This document shows, piece after piece, positions 1 to 8,514 of a DNA stretch of 64,000 nucleotides. Origin of the DNA: Microbacterium sp. TNHR37B (GTDB lineage: Bacteria > Actinomycetota > Actinomycetes > Actinomycetales > Microbacteriaceae); NCBI RefSeq assembly GCF_001620065.1, contig NZ_LQGV01000004.1, forward strand, positions 1 through 64,000, read 5' to 3'. Within the stretch, counting starts at the first letter, position 1. Each line of letters begins with the position of its first letter. The notes beneath the pieces were generated by a model. The model did no database searches. It was not told where the DNA came from and saw only the letters and a list, made by a program, of their open reading frames with translations. A program made the translations under genes and the position numbers.

Positions 1-75
1 AGCGGGCGGCGCGGTGCGGGCGGCGCGGGCGGCGCGGGCGGGGCGGATCGCGGCGGGCGGGGGCGGCGGGCGGGG

Positions 76-81
76 TAGCGT
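76..81 (+). promoter_or_regulatory. -10 box of a leaderless promoter for the UbiA gene
   Basis: TAGCGT lies 6 bases before the ATG at 88 and no Shine-Dalgarno sequence is present. This TANNNT-(6-7)-start layout recurs at many genes in the window. Positions 1-75 are a low-complexity G/C run with no other visible signal. Confidence 0.55.
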
Positions 82-87
82 CGGGGC

Positions 88-936
88 ATGACGTCGACGG
101 CCATCCGCGCCCTGTGGGGAGCCTCGCATCCCGGACCGTCGCTGGTCGTCACGGTCTTGTCGCTCGCGCTCGGGATCGCGGCGGGCGTGGAGCCGTGGCG
201 ACTCGCCGTGCTGACGGCCTCGGTGCTGGCGGGGCAGTTCTCCGTGGGCATCTCCAACGACGCGATCGATGCGCGCCGCGACGCGCAGGTCGGCCGCACC
301 GACAAGCCGATCGCGCGAGGCGACGTCGGCCTCCGGGTCGCGTGGTCGGTCGCTTTCGCGTCGGCACTGATGGCGCTCGCCCTTTCCGCCGTGCTGGGCA
401 TCGGGCTTCTCGGGGTGCATGCGGTGGCGCTGGCCTCCGCCTGGTCGTACAACGCCGGACTCAAGAACACGCCGATCTCCGTCCTGCCGTTCATCGTCAG
501 CTTCGGGCTGTTTCCTTCCTTCGCGACGCTCGCCGCCACCCCGCCGGGCTTTGCCGCGCCGTGGGCTGCGGTGGCCGGCGGCGCCCTGGGCACCGCGGTG
601 CACCTGACGAACGTGCTTCCCGATCTCGACGACGATGCGCGCACCGGGATCCGGGGCCTCCCGCACCGGCTGGGCGTGCGGGTGGCGTCGATCCTGGCGG
701 CGACGGGAATCCTTCTCGGAGCGGTCGCGGTGCTCCTCGGCCCGGTGATCGGCGGGCCTCAGCCGCGCGCGACGATCACGCCCGTGTCGTGGGCGTTCTT
801 CGGGGGCGTGGCGCTGGTCGCGCTCCTCACCCTGGTGCGCGCTCTCCGACGTCCGCCGGCCCGCGTGCTCTTCCGCTTGACGATGCTGTCAGCTCTCCTC
901 CTGGCCGCGCAGTTGGTGGCTACCTCCGCCGGGTGA
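88..936 (+). CDS. UbiA-family prenyltransferase
   Basis: A 282-residue polytopic membrane protein of the UbiA superfamily, which transfers prenyl groups from prenyl diphosphates to aromatic or related acceptors in the membrane. The first Asp-rich motif is seen as NDAIDARRDAQVGRTDKP (about residues 57-74) and a second as DLDDDARTGIRGLPHRLG (about 179-196). Around eight hydrophobic segments fill the rest. It converges with, and overlaps by 17 bases, the FAD monooxygenase of the type III PKS operon. That arrangement matches the prenylation step (AgqD-like) of the alkyl-dihydrogeranyl-methoxyhydroquinone pathway known from Actinoplanes. The substrate is inferred from context only; a menaquinone-type role is less likely here. 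Confidence 0.85.
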   Translation: MTSTAIRALWGASHPGPSLVVTVLSLALGIAAGVEPWRLAVLTASVLAGQFSVGISNDAIDARRDAQVGRTDKPIARGDVGLRVAWSVAFASALMALALSAVLGIGLLGVHAVALASAWSYNAGLKNTPISVLPFIVSFGLFPSFATLAATPPGFAAPWAAVAGGALGTAVHLTNVLPDLDDDARTGIRGLPHRLGVRVASILAATGILLGAVAVLLGPVIGGPQPRATITPVSWAFFGGVALVALLTLVRALRRPPARVLFRLTMLSALLLAAQLVATSAG

Positions 937-2113
937 CCGCGGACGCGTCGCGATCGAAACCCATCGCGTACGCGTGAGCGAACAGGCGGCCAGACGGGCC
1001 GGCGAGCATCAGCCGCACCATCGCGGAGCGCGCGGTGTCGCGGAGCGGCGCCTCCGGACGCCCCCGTGTGGGACGTCCCAGGGTCGGACGTCCCAGGGCT
1101 GTGTTGGCCGTCGCGAGTGCCGCGGCGACGCGCGCCGACTGCACGCGCCGCCGCTCCCAGGCCTCCAGCTCCGCATCGGGGGCGGTGCCCGTCCGCACCC
1201 AGTGGGTGAGAAGCGGTGCGAGACCGACGGCGTCGAGGAGGCCCAGGTTCATCCCCTGCCCGCCGATCGGACTCACCTCGTGGGCGCCGTCGCCGACCAC
1301 GACGATGCGGTCGCGGCGCAGGCGTGGCGCCACGACCCGGCGCACGCGGAAGGTTGACGCTGATGAGTCCACCTCGACCGACCTGCGCCCCCGCTCCGCG
1401 ATCGCGTGCTGCAGGCGGCGTGCGGCCTCGTGCGGGGCGGGGTCGTCGCCGCGTCCGTCCCATGCGACGAATCTCCGACGGGAGCCGGGGAGGGGGAAGG
1501 ACTCGAGCACGCCGTCCGGGGCGAGCGTGACGACGGCGACGTCGGCCTCCGCGCCCGGATCGACATCGAGGTCGGCCATGACGTACCGGTCGGGGTAGTG
1601 CCGCACCGCGGCCGCCCCGGGCCGGTAGACGAGGTCGCGTCCGCCCGCGCCCGTCGCCACGACGACGACCGCTGCGGACCACTCCCGCTCGCCGTTCTCG
1701 CCCTCCGCGAGAACGCTCACGCGGTCCCCCTCGAGTCGTACCTCTCTGACCGTGACGCCGCGCAGCGGAACGGGGGCACCGACGCCCAGCGCCTCCTCGG
1801 TGAGGGGTTGCGGAAGCGTCGCGACGAAGGGGAACCGCGTCGACAGGCGGTCGAATCGGACGGTGCCCAGCAGTCGCCCTGCGCCGTCGCGGGCCTCGCC
1901 CCGGTGCACACGGACGGCGGAGGCGAGGATCCGCTCGGCGTGTCCGCTCGGCTCCAGCGCTGCGAGCACGGGCGCATGGATGCCGATGGCGCGGGAGTGG
2001 CGCCCTCGGTCGGCGCGTCGTTCGAGCAGCAGCACGTCGACGCCGCGGAGTCCCAGCTGTGCCGCGAGGGTCAGCCCCACCGGCCCGGCGCCGACGACGA
2101 TGACCTCAGGCAC
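920..2113 (-). CDS. FAD-dependent aromatic monooxygenase
   Basis: A 397-residue flavoprotein of the UbiH/PHBH hydroxylase family. The N-terminal Rossmann motif VIVVGAGPVGLTLAAQLG and the later GDGAHEVSPIGGQGMNLGL motif (FAD-ribityl binding, about residue 275) are both visible. The GTG at 2113 is chosen because it places the FAD motif at the N-terminus; it overlaps the end of the upstream methyltransferase by 8 bases, so the genes are translationally coupled. The frame stays open further upstream but only as antisense of the methyltransferase. The likely role is ring hydroxylation of the alkylphenol product of the PKS (AgqC-like). The substrate is inferred. Confidence 0.87.
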   Translation of the reverse strand: MPEVIVVGAGPVGLTLAAQLGLRGVDVLLLERRADRGRHSRAIGIHAPVLAALEPSGHAERILASAVRVHRGEARDGAGRLLGTVRFDRLSTRFPFVATLPQPLTEEALGVGAPVPLRGVTVREVRLEGDRVSVLAEGENGEREWSAAVVVVATGAGGRDLVYRPGAAAVRHYPDRYVMADLDVDPGAEADVAVVTLAPDGVLESFPLPGSRRRFVAWDGRGDDPAPHEAARRLQHAIAERGRRSVEVDSSASTFRVRRVVAPRLRRDRIVVVGDGAHEVSPIGGQGMNLGLLDAVGLAPLLTHWVRTGTAPDAELEAWERRRVQSARVAAALATANTALGRPTLGRPTRGRPEAPLRDTARSAMVRLMLAGPSGRLFAHAYAMGFDRDASAVTRRR

Positions 2114-2807
2114 GGCCCGCCCCGACCGCCAGCACCCGGAAGGGCGCGGGGGCTTCGACGCGCCAGCCCGCTCCGAGCGCGGCGGCCAGCTCGTCGGGAT
2201 GGTAGCTCCGGCGGATGGAGCGCAACCCGTCGGTGCGGAGGAACGTCCCGGGTGCGAGCGGCGTGATCCCGACGGCGTACAGCGCGTAGGCCAGTCGCCC
2301 CCGCCGGATGTCGGCATGCAGTACCGGGCCGCGGGAGAGGGCGAGTGAGTCGTCGGCGAACTGCGTGAGCGCGGGCGCGGCGAGGTGGTGGAGCACGTGG
2401 TTGGAGAGGACCAGGTCGAAGGTCTCGCCGCTGCCCCGCAGCTCGGTCGAATCGGCGCGGCGGAACCGCACGTCGTCGCGTTCGCGCTCCATCGCGACGT
2501 CGAGCGCGCGGGGATCGGGATCGATGCCGAGCCACTGCGCCGCCAGTCCGTCGCGACGCGCGAGGGCGGCGAGCCGCGACACGACGTCGCCGCCGCCGCA
2601 GCCGATGTCGAGCACCCGCGCCGCCGTGCCGTGCGGGGCGCGGGCGAGGATCGCCGGGCGGACGTGGCTGCGGTAGAGGCGGTCCCAGGCCGACACGAGA
2701 CGGTTGACCGCGCCGAAGCGGCGCAGCGTGGCGGCCAGTCGCTCGGGGTCGCAGGCGGGGTCGTCCATGAGCTCGCGCAGCGCGGTGTCGCGGTCGCGCA
2801 GGCTCAC
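2106..2807 (-). CDS. SAM-dependent class I methyltransferase
   Basis: A 233-residue protein with the SAM-binding glycine motif VLDIGCGGGD at residues 65-74, an acidic IDPDP strand end near 95, and LVLSNHVLHHL near 132-142. These are typical of UbiE/type-11 small-molecule methyltransferases. The GTG start at 2807 forms a GTGA overlap with the stop codon of the type III PKS, so it is the second gene of a PKS-methyltransferase-monooxygenase operon. The context suggests methylation of a resorcinol or hydroquinone hydroxyl (AgqB-like). Other polyketide-derived phenols are possible acceptors. Confidence 0.85.
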   Translation of the reverse strand: MSLRDRDTALRELMDDPACDPERLAATLRRFGAVNRLVSAWDRLYRSHVRPAILARAPHGTAARVLDIGCGGGDVVSRLAALARRDGLAAQWLGIDPDPRALDVAMERERDDVRFRRADSTELRGSGETFDLVLSNHVLHHLAAPALTQFADDSLALSRGPVLHADIRRGRLAYALYAVGITPLAPGTFLRTDGLRSIRRSYHPDELAAALGAGWRVEAPAPFRVLAVGAGRA

Positions 2808-3997
2808 GGCGCGACGGCCCCGACCGAGGAGAGCGGCACGTCGGCCCGCCGCGGCCGGGCTGCGTGGCGGGTGAGGAGCGCGGATTCCACCGTCAGCCCC
2901 GGACCGAAGGCGAGGGCGGCGATGCGTCGGGTCGCCGCCGTGTCCACATCGTCGCCGACCGGCGCGGTCAGCTGCTCGGCCAGGATGAAGAGGATCGTCG
3001 CGCTCGACATGTTCCCGTAGTCCCTCAAGATCCGCCGGGACACCGCGAGCGCGTCGGGTGGGAGGGACAGGCCGCTCTCCACCCGGTCGAGCACGCTGCG
3101 CCCGCCGGGATGGACGGCCCACGCGTCCGGCGCGTCGCCGGCGAGGAAGCCTCCGACGGCCGCGCGGATCTCCCGTCCGATGATGCGGGGCACTTCGGCC
3201 GAGAGGGTCATCTCGAATCCGTGGTCGCCGATGGTCCAGGCCATGTCGTCCTCGCCCTCCGAGGTGACCGTCGTCGCGAAGCGATCCAGGTCGAGCCGGG
3301 GGCCGTCGTGGCCCGCGAGGACGTGGGGCGCAGCGGTCACCACGGCGGACGCTGCTCCGTCGGCGAACACGGAGGCCGCGACGATCTGTTCCGGGTCGGC
3401 GGAGGGGCGAAAGTGCAGCGTGCACAGCTCCGCGCAGACGACCAGCACCACGGCCTCGGGCCGTGCCGCACAGAGCGCGTCGGCCAGTCGGAGGGCGGGA
3501 AGCGCCGCCGCGCAGCCGACGAACCCCAGATGGAAGCGCTCGGTGGTGGCAGGAAGGCCCAGGTCGCGGACGAGGCGGTAGTCGGGCCCGGGCGCGAACA
3601 AGCCGGTGCACGAGACGGTGACGACGTGGGTCACCTCGCCGGGGGAGAGTCCGGCGCGGTCGAGGGCGTCGCGACCCGCCGCCGCGAACAGGGCGGGCGC
3701 CGTCCGCACGTATGCGGCGTTGCGCGCTCCCGTCGTGGGCCTCTGGAGCACGCCGTGTTCGTCGACGACGGGGAGCCCCCCGGGTGTCGCGTCTCCGGGA
3801 GGGCGGAGCGGATGCGGCGCGAGCGCCGACAGGACGGTGTGCCGGGTATCGATCGCCGCGGCGTCGAACGCGGCGTGCACGAGCCGGCGGGTGAGTCGGT
3901 CGACATCGGGCTGTTGCGCGAAGAGGTCGCGGACGTGATCCTGCGGCAGGCGGGTCGGCGGGACGGCCGTGCCGATGGCGAGGATGCTGGCGGTCAT
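2804..3997 (-). CDS. type III polyketide synthase
   Basis: A 397-residue chalcone/stilbene-synthase-like homodimeric enzyme that extends an acyl-CoA with malonyl units and cyclises the product. The catalytic triad is visible: Cys162 in GFVGCAAAL, His296 in AVHPGGRS and Asn329 in YGNMSSA. The length is normal for the family. It heads the operon PKS-methyltransferase-monooxygenase with a convergent UbiA gene, the gene set of the agq cluster that makes alkyl-O-dihydrogeranyl-methoxyhydroquinones in Actinoplanes missouriensis. An alkylresorcinol or alkylpyrone product is therefore likely, but chain length and product cannot be read from the sequence. A TACGGT box lies 5 bases before the ATG. Confidence 0.93.
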   Translation of the reverse strand: MTASILAIGTAVPPTRLPQDHVRDLFAQQPDVDRLTRRLVHAAFDAAAIDTRHTVLSALAPHPLRPPGDATPGGLPVVDEHGVLQRPTTGARNAAYVRTAPALFAAAGRDALDRAGLSPGEVTHVVTVSCTGLFAPGPDYRLVRDLGLPATTERFHLGFVGCAAALPALRLADALCAARPEAVVLVVCAELCTLHFRPSADPEQIVAASVFADGAASAVVTAAPHVLAGHDGPRLDLDRFATTVTSEGEDDMAWTIGDHGFEMTLSAEVPRIIGREIRAAVGGFLAGDAPDAWAVHPGGRSVLDRVESGLSLPPDALAVSRRILRDYGNMSSATILFILAEQLTAPVGDDVDTAATRRIAALAFGPGLTVESALLTRHAARPRRADVPLSSVGAVAP

Positions 3998-4002
3998 GGT
4001 TC

Positions 4003-4008
4003 ACCGTA
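4003..4008 (-). promoter_or_regulatory. -10 box for the type III PKS operon
   Basis: TACGGT on the minus strand, 5 bases before the PKS ATG, with no Shine-Dalgarno sequence. This suggests a leaderless transcript starting at or next to the start codon. Confidence 0.45.
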
Positions 4009-4039
4009 ACCAGCCGAGGCGCCCGGCGCGACGGGCGTT

Positions 4040-4083
4040 GCGGATCCGCCGGGCACACGATATGCGGTGTCCGGCGGATCCGC
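4040..4083 (-). terminator. hairpin terminator after the nitroreductase gene
   Basis: A perfect 13-bp inverted repeat (GCGGATCCGCCGG at 4040-4052 and its complement at 4071-4083) with an 18-base loop. It starts 11 bases past the nitroreductase stop and lies upstream of the PKS promoter. It lacks a T run, as is common in high-GC Actinobacteria. Confidence 0.6.
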
Positions 4084-4094
4084 CGGGTCGCGGG

Positions 4095-4691
4095 TCAGTC
4101 GTTGACGATGACGGTCTCAGCGATGGGTCGCCGCGTGCGCGGGGCCAGCTCCCGCTCACGGAGCGCTTCGGGGGCTGCTTCAATGTCGCCGAGCGCGCCG
4201 ACGGCCATGACCGTCACGGCGGCGAGATCGTCGCCGAACCCGAACGCGCGCGCGATCGCCTCGCGGTCGAAGCCGCCCATCTGGTGGGTGTGCAGACCCG
4301 ACGCGTGGGCCTGGATCGTGAAGTACGCGGCCGCTTGGCCCGCGTCGTACGACGCCCAGCCGAGGGGCTTGCCGTCGAGCGAGGTGGTCGTGGCGAACAC
4401 GACGAGCGCGGCGGCGTCCGCGGCCCACGAACGGTTGAAGCCCATGAGAGCCTCCACGATCGCCGCGTGCGCGGTGCCCCCACGGCGGGCGACGACGAAG
4501 CGCCACGGCTGCGTGTTGTTGGCGGACGGAGCCCACCGCGCGGCCTCGAGCGCGCTGCTCAGGGCCTCTTCGTCGATCGGGGTCTGGGGGTCGAACACGC
4601 GTGTGCTCCAGCGCTCCGCCATCACATCGAGGATGGGGGCGTCGACATCGGCACGGTGGTCGGACGCGGGGTGGTCGAGGGTCATGCTCAT
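4095..4691 (-). CDS. nitroreductase-family FMN oxidoreductase
   Basis: A 198-residue protein of the nitroreductase superfamily, FMN-dependent homodimers that reduce nitro groups, quinones or similar acceptors with NAD(P)H. Family features are the N-terminal RWSTRVFDP segment, AARWAPSANNTQPWRF (about residues 50-65, FMN contact) and AAYFTIQAHASGLHTHQMGGFD (about 125-146). An AAGGAG Shine-Dalgarno sequence precedes the ATG. It is monocistronic between a promoter gap and a hairpin terminator. The physiological substrate is unknown. Confidence 0.87.
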   Translation of the reverse strand: MSMTLDHPASDHRADVDAPILDVMAERWSTRVFDPQTPIDEEALSSALEAARWAPSANNTQPWRFVVARRGGTAHAAIVEALMGFNRSWAADAAALVVFATTTSLDGKPLGWASYDAGQAAAYFTIQAHASGLHTHQMGGFDREAIARAFGFGDDLAAVTVMAVGALGDIEAAPEALRERELAPRTRRPIAETVIVND

Positions 4692-4798
4692 GGCGTCTCC
4701 TTGGATTCATACGGTCGGGACGCCATCGGCCCATTCCATGCAACCGCATGCGTCGCGGGATTGTTCCCGACCTGACGCGACCCGCCCCGCGGCCGGGC

Positions 4799-5305
4799 TC
4801 AGCGCCCCCAGACCGCCGAGAGCACTCCGGTCGCGAGGAGGGTGAACACGGTCGTCCACCCCGCGATCGCCACAGCCTGCCAGGCGAGGATCCGTCCGCG
4901 GGCCACGCCGGCACCGGCCAGCATCACGGCGGTGAAATGCGTGGGCAGGAGCAGCGGGCCGAGCAGGCTCACGCCGGGGACGCCGTATCGGGAGAGGGCG
5001 CGCTGGAACTTCTGTCGTCGCGGAGACAGCTCGCGGGCGGTCTTGCTCCGTCCCGCGGTGACCGCCGTGCGCACACCGGCGCCGAGCAGCACGAGGAGCG
5101 TGACGCACACGAAGTTGCCGGTCGCTCCGGCCACGGCGGCGACGATGGGTGTCACCCCGCCGAGCACGCCGATGGCCGCTGCCCCCTCTCCTTCGATGAA
5201 CGGCACCGCACCCGCGACCATGACCCCCAAGGGCTGCAGGGGTCCGGGAAGCTGCGCGACGAGATCCTGGAATCCGGCGATGAGATCGGCGAGAGGGCTG
5301 GACAC
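4799..5305 (-). CDS. small multi-drug export family membrane protein
   Basis: A 168-residue integral membrane protein of the small multi-drug export type (Pfam Sm_multidrug_ex), with a conserved PFIEGEGA-like segment near residues 28-36 and about four to five hydrophobic stretches. The GTG at 5305 is preferred because AAGGAGA sits 5 bases upstream; the longer reading adds a non-conserved, proline-rich tail. No transport substrate is established for this family, so the name should not be taken as a demonstrated function. It is divergent from the downstream histidine kinase gene. Confidence 0.72.
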   Translation of the reverse strand: MSSPLADLIAGFQDLVAQLPGPLQPLGVMVAGAVPFIEGEGAAAIGVLGGVTPIVAAVAGATGNFVCVTLLVLLGAGVRTAVTAGRSKTARELSPRRQKFQRALSRYGVPGVSLLGPLLLPTHFTAVMLAGAGVARGRILAWQAVAIAGWTTVFTLLATGVLSAVWGR

Positions 5306-5434
5306 GGGGTCTCCTTCATGAGGGCCGCCCTGGTGGCGGCGAGATGGGGTTGTTCCTCCAGTCCAGCCGCACGGGGAATCTGCGCCCAGTGCCGACGGTG
5401 CCCCTCCGGGCGGGAGAGCCGAGCGGTCGGAGGG

Positions 5435-5446
5435 TGACATTTGTCA
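5435..5446. promoter_or_regulatory. inverted repeat in the kinase promoter
   Basis: TGACA-TT-TGTCA, 5-bp arms with a 2-base spacer, located just upstream of the -10 box (5453-5458) of the histidine kinase gene. It could be a binding site for the cognate NarL-type regulator; this is inference from position only. Confidence 0.35.
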
Positions 5447-5452
5447 TGGCCG

Positions 5453-5458
5453 TACCCT
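5453..5458 (+). promoter_or_regulatory. -10 box of leaderless kinase promoter
   Basis: TACCCT followed by 6 bases and the ATG at 5465. It supports the choice of this start over a more upstream in-frame codon at 5441. Confidence 0.5.
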
Positions 5459-5464
5459 GGGGCC

Positions 5465-6697
5465 ATGACGAACGCGCGGCACGAGAAGGCTCCGCTGCGC
5501 CCCGGCCTCGCCTCCGGGCCCGGCGGCGTGACGGCCACCTGGTGGTACACGGTGCTGTCGGCCATGTTCTTCGCCGTCTCGGTGCTCTTCGTCTGGTTCT
5601 GGATCGCTCGTGCGACCGCCGCCGAGGCCCCCGCCCTCCTCGTGCTGTACGTCGCCGGGGCGTTGGTGTGGCTCGCCGCTCTGTCGCTCGCGTTGCGTGC
5701 CCCGTGGCGAGCGGAGGCGGAGCGACCCGCTCGCGCAGGGCGGAGCGTCACTCTCGCGGTCGCCGGCGTCGCCGCCGTCTCGGCAGGGTTCGGGGCCGGG
5801 AGCGTCACGCTGGCCCTTGCGCTCGTGGTCGGCATCGGTGTCCTGTCTCTTCCCCGCGGTGTCCGTGGCCGCGTCACCGTCGTGGCGACGCTCGTCGTGG
5901 CCGCAGGGGCGATCATCGAGAGCACGGCGGAGCGCTTCGGTGCCGCGGCGATCAGCTGGCTCGTGCCCTTCCTCTTCGCGACAGCCCTGCCGGGCGCCAT
6001 CGTCAGCACGCTGTGGTGGTGGGAGATCGTGCGCGAACTGGACCGCTCCCGTGCCGCGCAGGCACGCCTGGCCGCAGTGAGGGAGCGACTGCGTCTGGCC
6101 GATGACGTGCACGACCTGCAGGGGCACCACCTCCAGGTCATCGCCCTGCAGCTCGAGCTCGCTCAGCGCCTCTTGATGACCGATCCGGAAGCAGCCCTCC
6201 GCCACCTCGCCGACGCGCAACGCTCGGTCGACGACGCGCGGGCCGGGACGCGCGCCCTCGCGACGCGTTTCCGTGGCGTCCCGCTCCCCGACGAGCTCGC
6301 CAACGCGGTCGACCTCCTCCGCGCGGCGGGAGTCGATGCGACTCTCGACGTGTCGGCGGATGCGGATGCGGCCCCCCGCGAGGCGCTCGGACCGGTCGTC
6401 CGTGAGGCGACGACGAACATCCTCAAGCACGGGGGCGGTGCCTGGGCCCGGCTGAGCCTGCACCGCGACGACGGACGGTGGCGATTCCGCGCCGCCAACG
6501 ACGCCCCGGCCCCCGTCGGCGTGGGCGACACCGCGGAGGGGTCGGGTCTTCACGGCATGGCGAACCGGATCGCGCAGGCCGGCGGCGAGTTCTCGGCCGC
6601 CGCGCGCACGAGCGATCCGGGTGCGGCGGCCGAGGGAGCCGTCGCGGCCGAGTTCGTCCTGCAGGCGGCGGTCCCCGACGAGGGAGAGCCGCAGTGA
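5465..6697 (+). CDS. sensor histidine kinase (NarL-partner, DesK/LiaS type)
   Basis: A 410-residue membrane kinase. About five to six hydrophobic segments occupy residues 20-195, then the HisKA_3 phospho-acceptor box LADDVHDLQGHHLQVIALQLE (phosphorylated His in DDVHDLQ, about residue 211), then an HATPase domain with VREATTNILKHGGG (N box) and GSGLHGMANRIAQAGG (G box). The response-regulator gene follows with a GTGA overlap. The adjacent convergent ABC-2 exporter is a plausible target, since such pairs often control DrrAB/NatAB-type exporters, but this is not shown by sequence. The signal sensed is unknown. Confidence 0.88.
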   Translation: MTNARHEKAPLRPGLASGPGGVTATWWYTVLSAMFFAVSVLFVWFWIARATAAEAPALLVLYVAGALVWLAALSLALRAPWRAEAERPARAGRSVTLAVAGVAAVSAGFGAGSVTLALALVVGIGVLSLPRGVRGRVTVVATLVVAAGAIIESTAERFGAAAISWLVPFLFATALPGAIVSTLWWWEIVRELDRSRAAQARLAAVRERLRLADDVHDLQGHHLQVIALQLELAQRLLMTDPEAALRHLADAQRSVDDARAGTRALATRFRGVPLPDELANAVDLLRAAGVDATLDVSADADAAPREALGPVVREATTNILKHGGGAWARLSLHRDDGRWRFRAANDAPAPVGVGDTAEGSGLHGMANRIAQAGGEFSAAARTSDPGAAAEGAVAAEFVLQAAVPDEGEPQ

Positions 6698-7296
6698 TCC
6701 GCGTGCTCATCGCCGACGACGAGGACATGATCCGCTCGGCCCTCTCCGCGCTCCTCCGCCTCGAGGGGGACATCGACGTCGTCGCGGAATGCCGCGACGG
6801 CGAAGAGGCGGTCGCCGAGGCGGTGCGCCTCGTCCCCGACGTCTGCCTGTTCGACGTGGAGATGCCCAGGCTCGACGGCATCGAGGCCGCCGCGCGGGTG
6901 CGCCGGGTCGTCCGCACCCGCATCGTGGCCGTCACCCGCCACGCCCGCCCCGGGGTGCTCCGCCGCGCGCTCGCCGCCGGCGTCGACGGGTTCCTGCCCA
7001 AATCGCGCCGCGCTCAAGACGTGGCCGAGGTGATCCGGCAGGTCGCGGCGGGCCGGCGCTACGTCGACCCCGAGATCGCGGCCGATGCCCTGTCCGACGA
7101 ACGGTCTCCGCTCACCGACCGGGAGCTGGACGTGCTGCGCGCCGGTCGCCGCGGCGAGACGATCTCGCAGATCGCAGCGGTCCTGCATCTGTCGCCGGGG
7201 ACGGTGCGCAACCACGTCTCCTCGATCCTCGGCAAGCTGCGCGTCGCGACCCGTCAGCAGGCCGCGATCGAGGCCGAGGAACGCGGCTGGATCTAG
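6694..7296 (+). CDS. NarL/FixJ-family response regulator
   Basis: A 200-residue regulator whose GTG start overlaps the kinase stop (GTGA). The receiver domain begins VIRVLIADDEDMIRSAL, with the phospho-acceptor Asp in LFDVEMP (about residue 53). The LuxR-type helix-turn-helix is PLTDRELDVLRAGRRGETISQIAAVLHLSPGTVRNHVSSIL (about 136-176). The receiver's conserved Lys is seen in GFLPKS. It is the obvious partner of the kinase at 5465. A strong bidirectional hairpin lies 48 bases downstream. Confidence 0.9.
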   Translation: MIRVLIADDEDMIRSALSALLRLEGDIDVVAECRDGEEAVAEAVRLVPDVCLFDVEMPRLDGIEAAARVRRVVRTRIVAVTRHARPGVLRRALAAGVDGFLPKSRRAQDVAEVIRQVAAGRRYVDPEIAADALSDERSPLTDRELDVLRAGRRGETISQIAAVLHLSPGTVRNHVSSILGKLRVATRQQAAIEAEERGWI

Positions 7297-7343
7297 GCGC
7301 CCGCGCCGGTCGTCCGAGCGCCGGGCGTCATCGCGGGGGAAGA

Positions 7344-7385
7344 CGCGCAACGACCGGGAGGCGATCCCCCCCCGGTCGTTGCGCG
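7344..7385. terminator. bidirectional hairpin terminator
   Basis: A perfect 15-bp inverted repeat (CGCGCAACGACCGGG at 7344-7358, complement at 7371-7385) with a 12-base loop, between the convergent response-regulator and ABC-permease genes. It probably ends transcription from both sides. Confidence 0.75.
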
Positions 7386-7407
7386 AGTGTCGTCGTCCCG
7401 AGACGCG

Positions 7408-8514
7408 CTACCCCTTGAGCGCCTCCGCGAGCTTCACGCGCGCGCCCATCCGCAGAAGGGAGTTCTCGTAGATCCGGGCGCCGACCATGATCGCCGCCAC
7501 GCAGGTCGCCAGCAGGATCGCCAGCGACAGGAGCGGCTCCCACCACTGCGCCTCGCCGAGGAACACGCGCACCGGCATGCCGACGGGAGCCGAGAACGGC
7601 ACGTACGACATGACCGAGAGGACCACCGGGTTGTCGTTGAAGAACACCACGAGGAAGTAGGGCGCCATCACGAGCATCGTCAGCGGCGTGGTCGTCGCCC
7701 CGATGTCCTCCTGTCGCGACACCATCGCGGCCGCCGCGGCGAACAGCGACGCGAGCAGGACGAATCCGAACAGGAAGAACACCGCGAACCAGACCAGTGG
7801 CGCACCGAGGCCGGTCAGGAGCGTGGACTGGTCCGTGACGGTCAGCCCGATGATCGCGATCGCGCCGAGTCCGACGATCTGGCCCATCGCCAGGACCGTG
7901 TTGCCGAGCACCTTGCCGGCCAGGAGGGCGCGGGTCGGGATGGCCGAGATCAGCAGCTCGACGACGCGCGTCTGCTTCTCCTCGACCACGCTCTGAGCGA
8001 TCGTGGAGCCGAACGTGATCGCCGCCATGAAGAAGATGATGCCGAAGCCGAGAGCCACGAAGTAGCGCAGCATGAAGTCGACGCCGCCGGTCTCCAGCAG
8101 CTCGACGGGCGGGCTGATGCTCAGGAGCGGCATGAGGCCGCTCGGTACGGACTCGTTCGCGACGAGGGTGTAGCCGAACGGCTCCGCGCCACCGGGGATC
8201 AGGGCTGCGTCGACATCGCCCGAGCGCACGAGCTCACGTGCGGCGTCGGCGTCGGTGGCCTCGGTCACCTCCACGGCCGAGGTCAGCTCCGATACCGCGC
8301 CGGAGGTCTGTGGCGTGACGGCGACGGGGATCCTGCTGTCGGACTGTGCGGCGAACCCTCCCCACACGACGGCGACGAGCGCGATCGCGAAGAGGATCCC
8401 TGTCGAGATCAGGAACGCCTTGCTGCGGAGCTTGGATCCGATCTCCCGCTCGGTGACGAGCCAGACGCTCTGGCCGAAGGACGGGGCGGACGTGGAAGCA
8501 GTGGACGAGCTCAC
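7408..8514 (-). CDS. ABC-2 type exporter permease
   Basis: A 368-residue permease of the NatB/ABC-2 family. One N-terminal transmembrane segment (about residues 35-55) is followed by a roughly 110-residue extracytoplasmic region and then five to six membrane helices. The 'KAFLISTGILFAIAL' start and 'VVEEKQTRVVELLISAIPTRALLAGKVLG' cytoplasmic loop are typical. Its start overlaps the ATPase stop (ATGA), making a two-gene exporter operon. The family exports Na+, drugs, lipids or peptides; the substrate is not evident here. Confidence 0.88.
   Translation of the reverse strand: MSSSTASTSAPSFGQSVWLVTEREIGSKLRSKAFLISTGILFAIALVAVVWGGFAAQSDSRIPVAVTPQTSGAVSELTSAVEVTEATDADAARELVRSGDVDAALIPGGAEPFGYTLVANESVPSGLMPLLSISPPVELLETGGVDFMLRYFVALGFGIIFFMAAITFGSTIAQSVVEEKQTRVVELLISAIPTRALLAGKVLGNTVLAMGQIVGLGAIAIIGLTVTDQSTLLTGLGAPLVWFAVFFLFGFVLLASLFAAAAAMVSRQEDIGATTTPLTMLVMAPYFLVVFFNDNPVVLSVMSYVPFSAPVGMPVRVFLGEAQWWEPLLSLAILLATCVAAIMVGARIYENSLLRMGARVKLAEALKG

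Noticed and set aside
1..87. A repeat array at the window start
   Set aside because: The GGCGGGC runs are low-complexity GC-rich sequence without a fixed unit; only the UbiA -10 box could be supported.
2106..2317. A longer N-terminus (68 extra residues) for the FAD monooxygenase
   Set aside because: The extension is antisense-like and Pro/Ser/Arg-rich within the methyltransferase gene; the family's FAD loop is expected at the very N-terminus.
4842..5321. A plus-strand Ser/Thr/Pro-rich coding frame
   Set aside because: It is antisense to the small multi-drug export gene, which has membrane helices and a ribosome-binding site.
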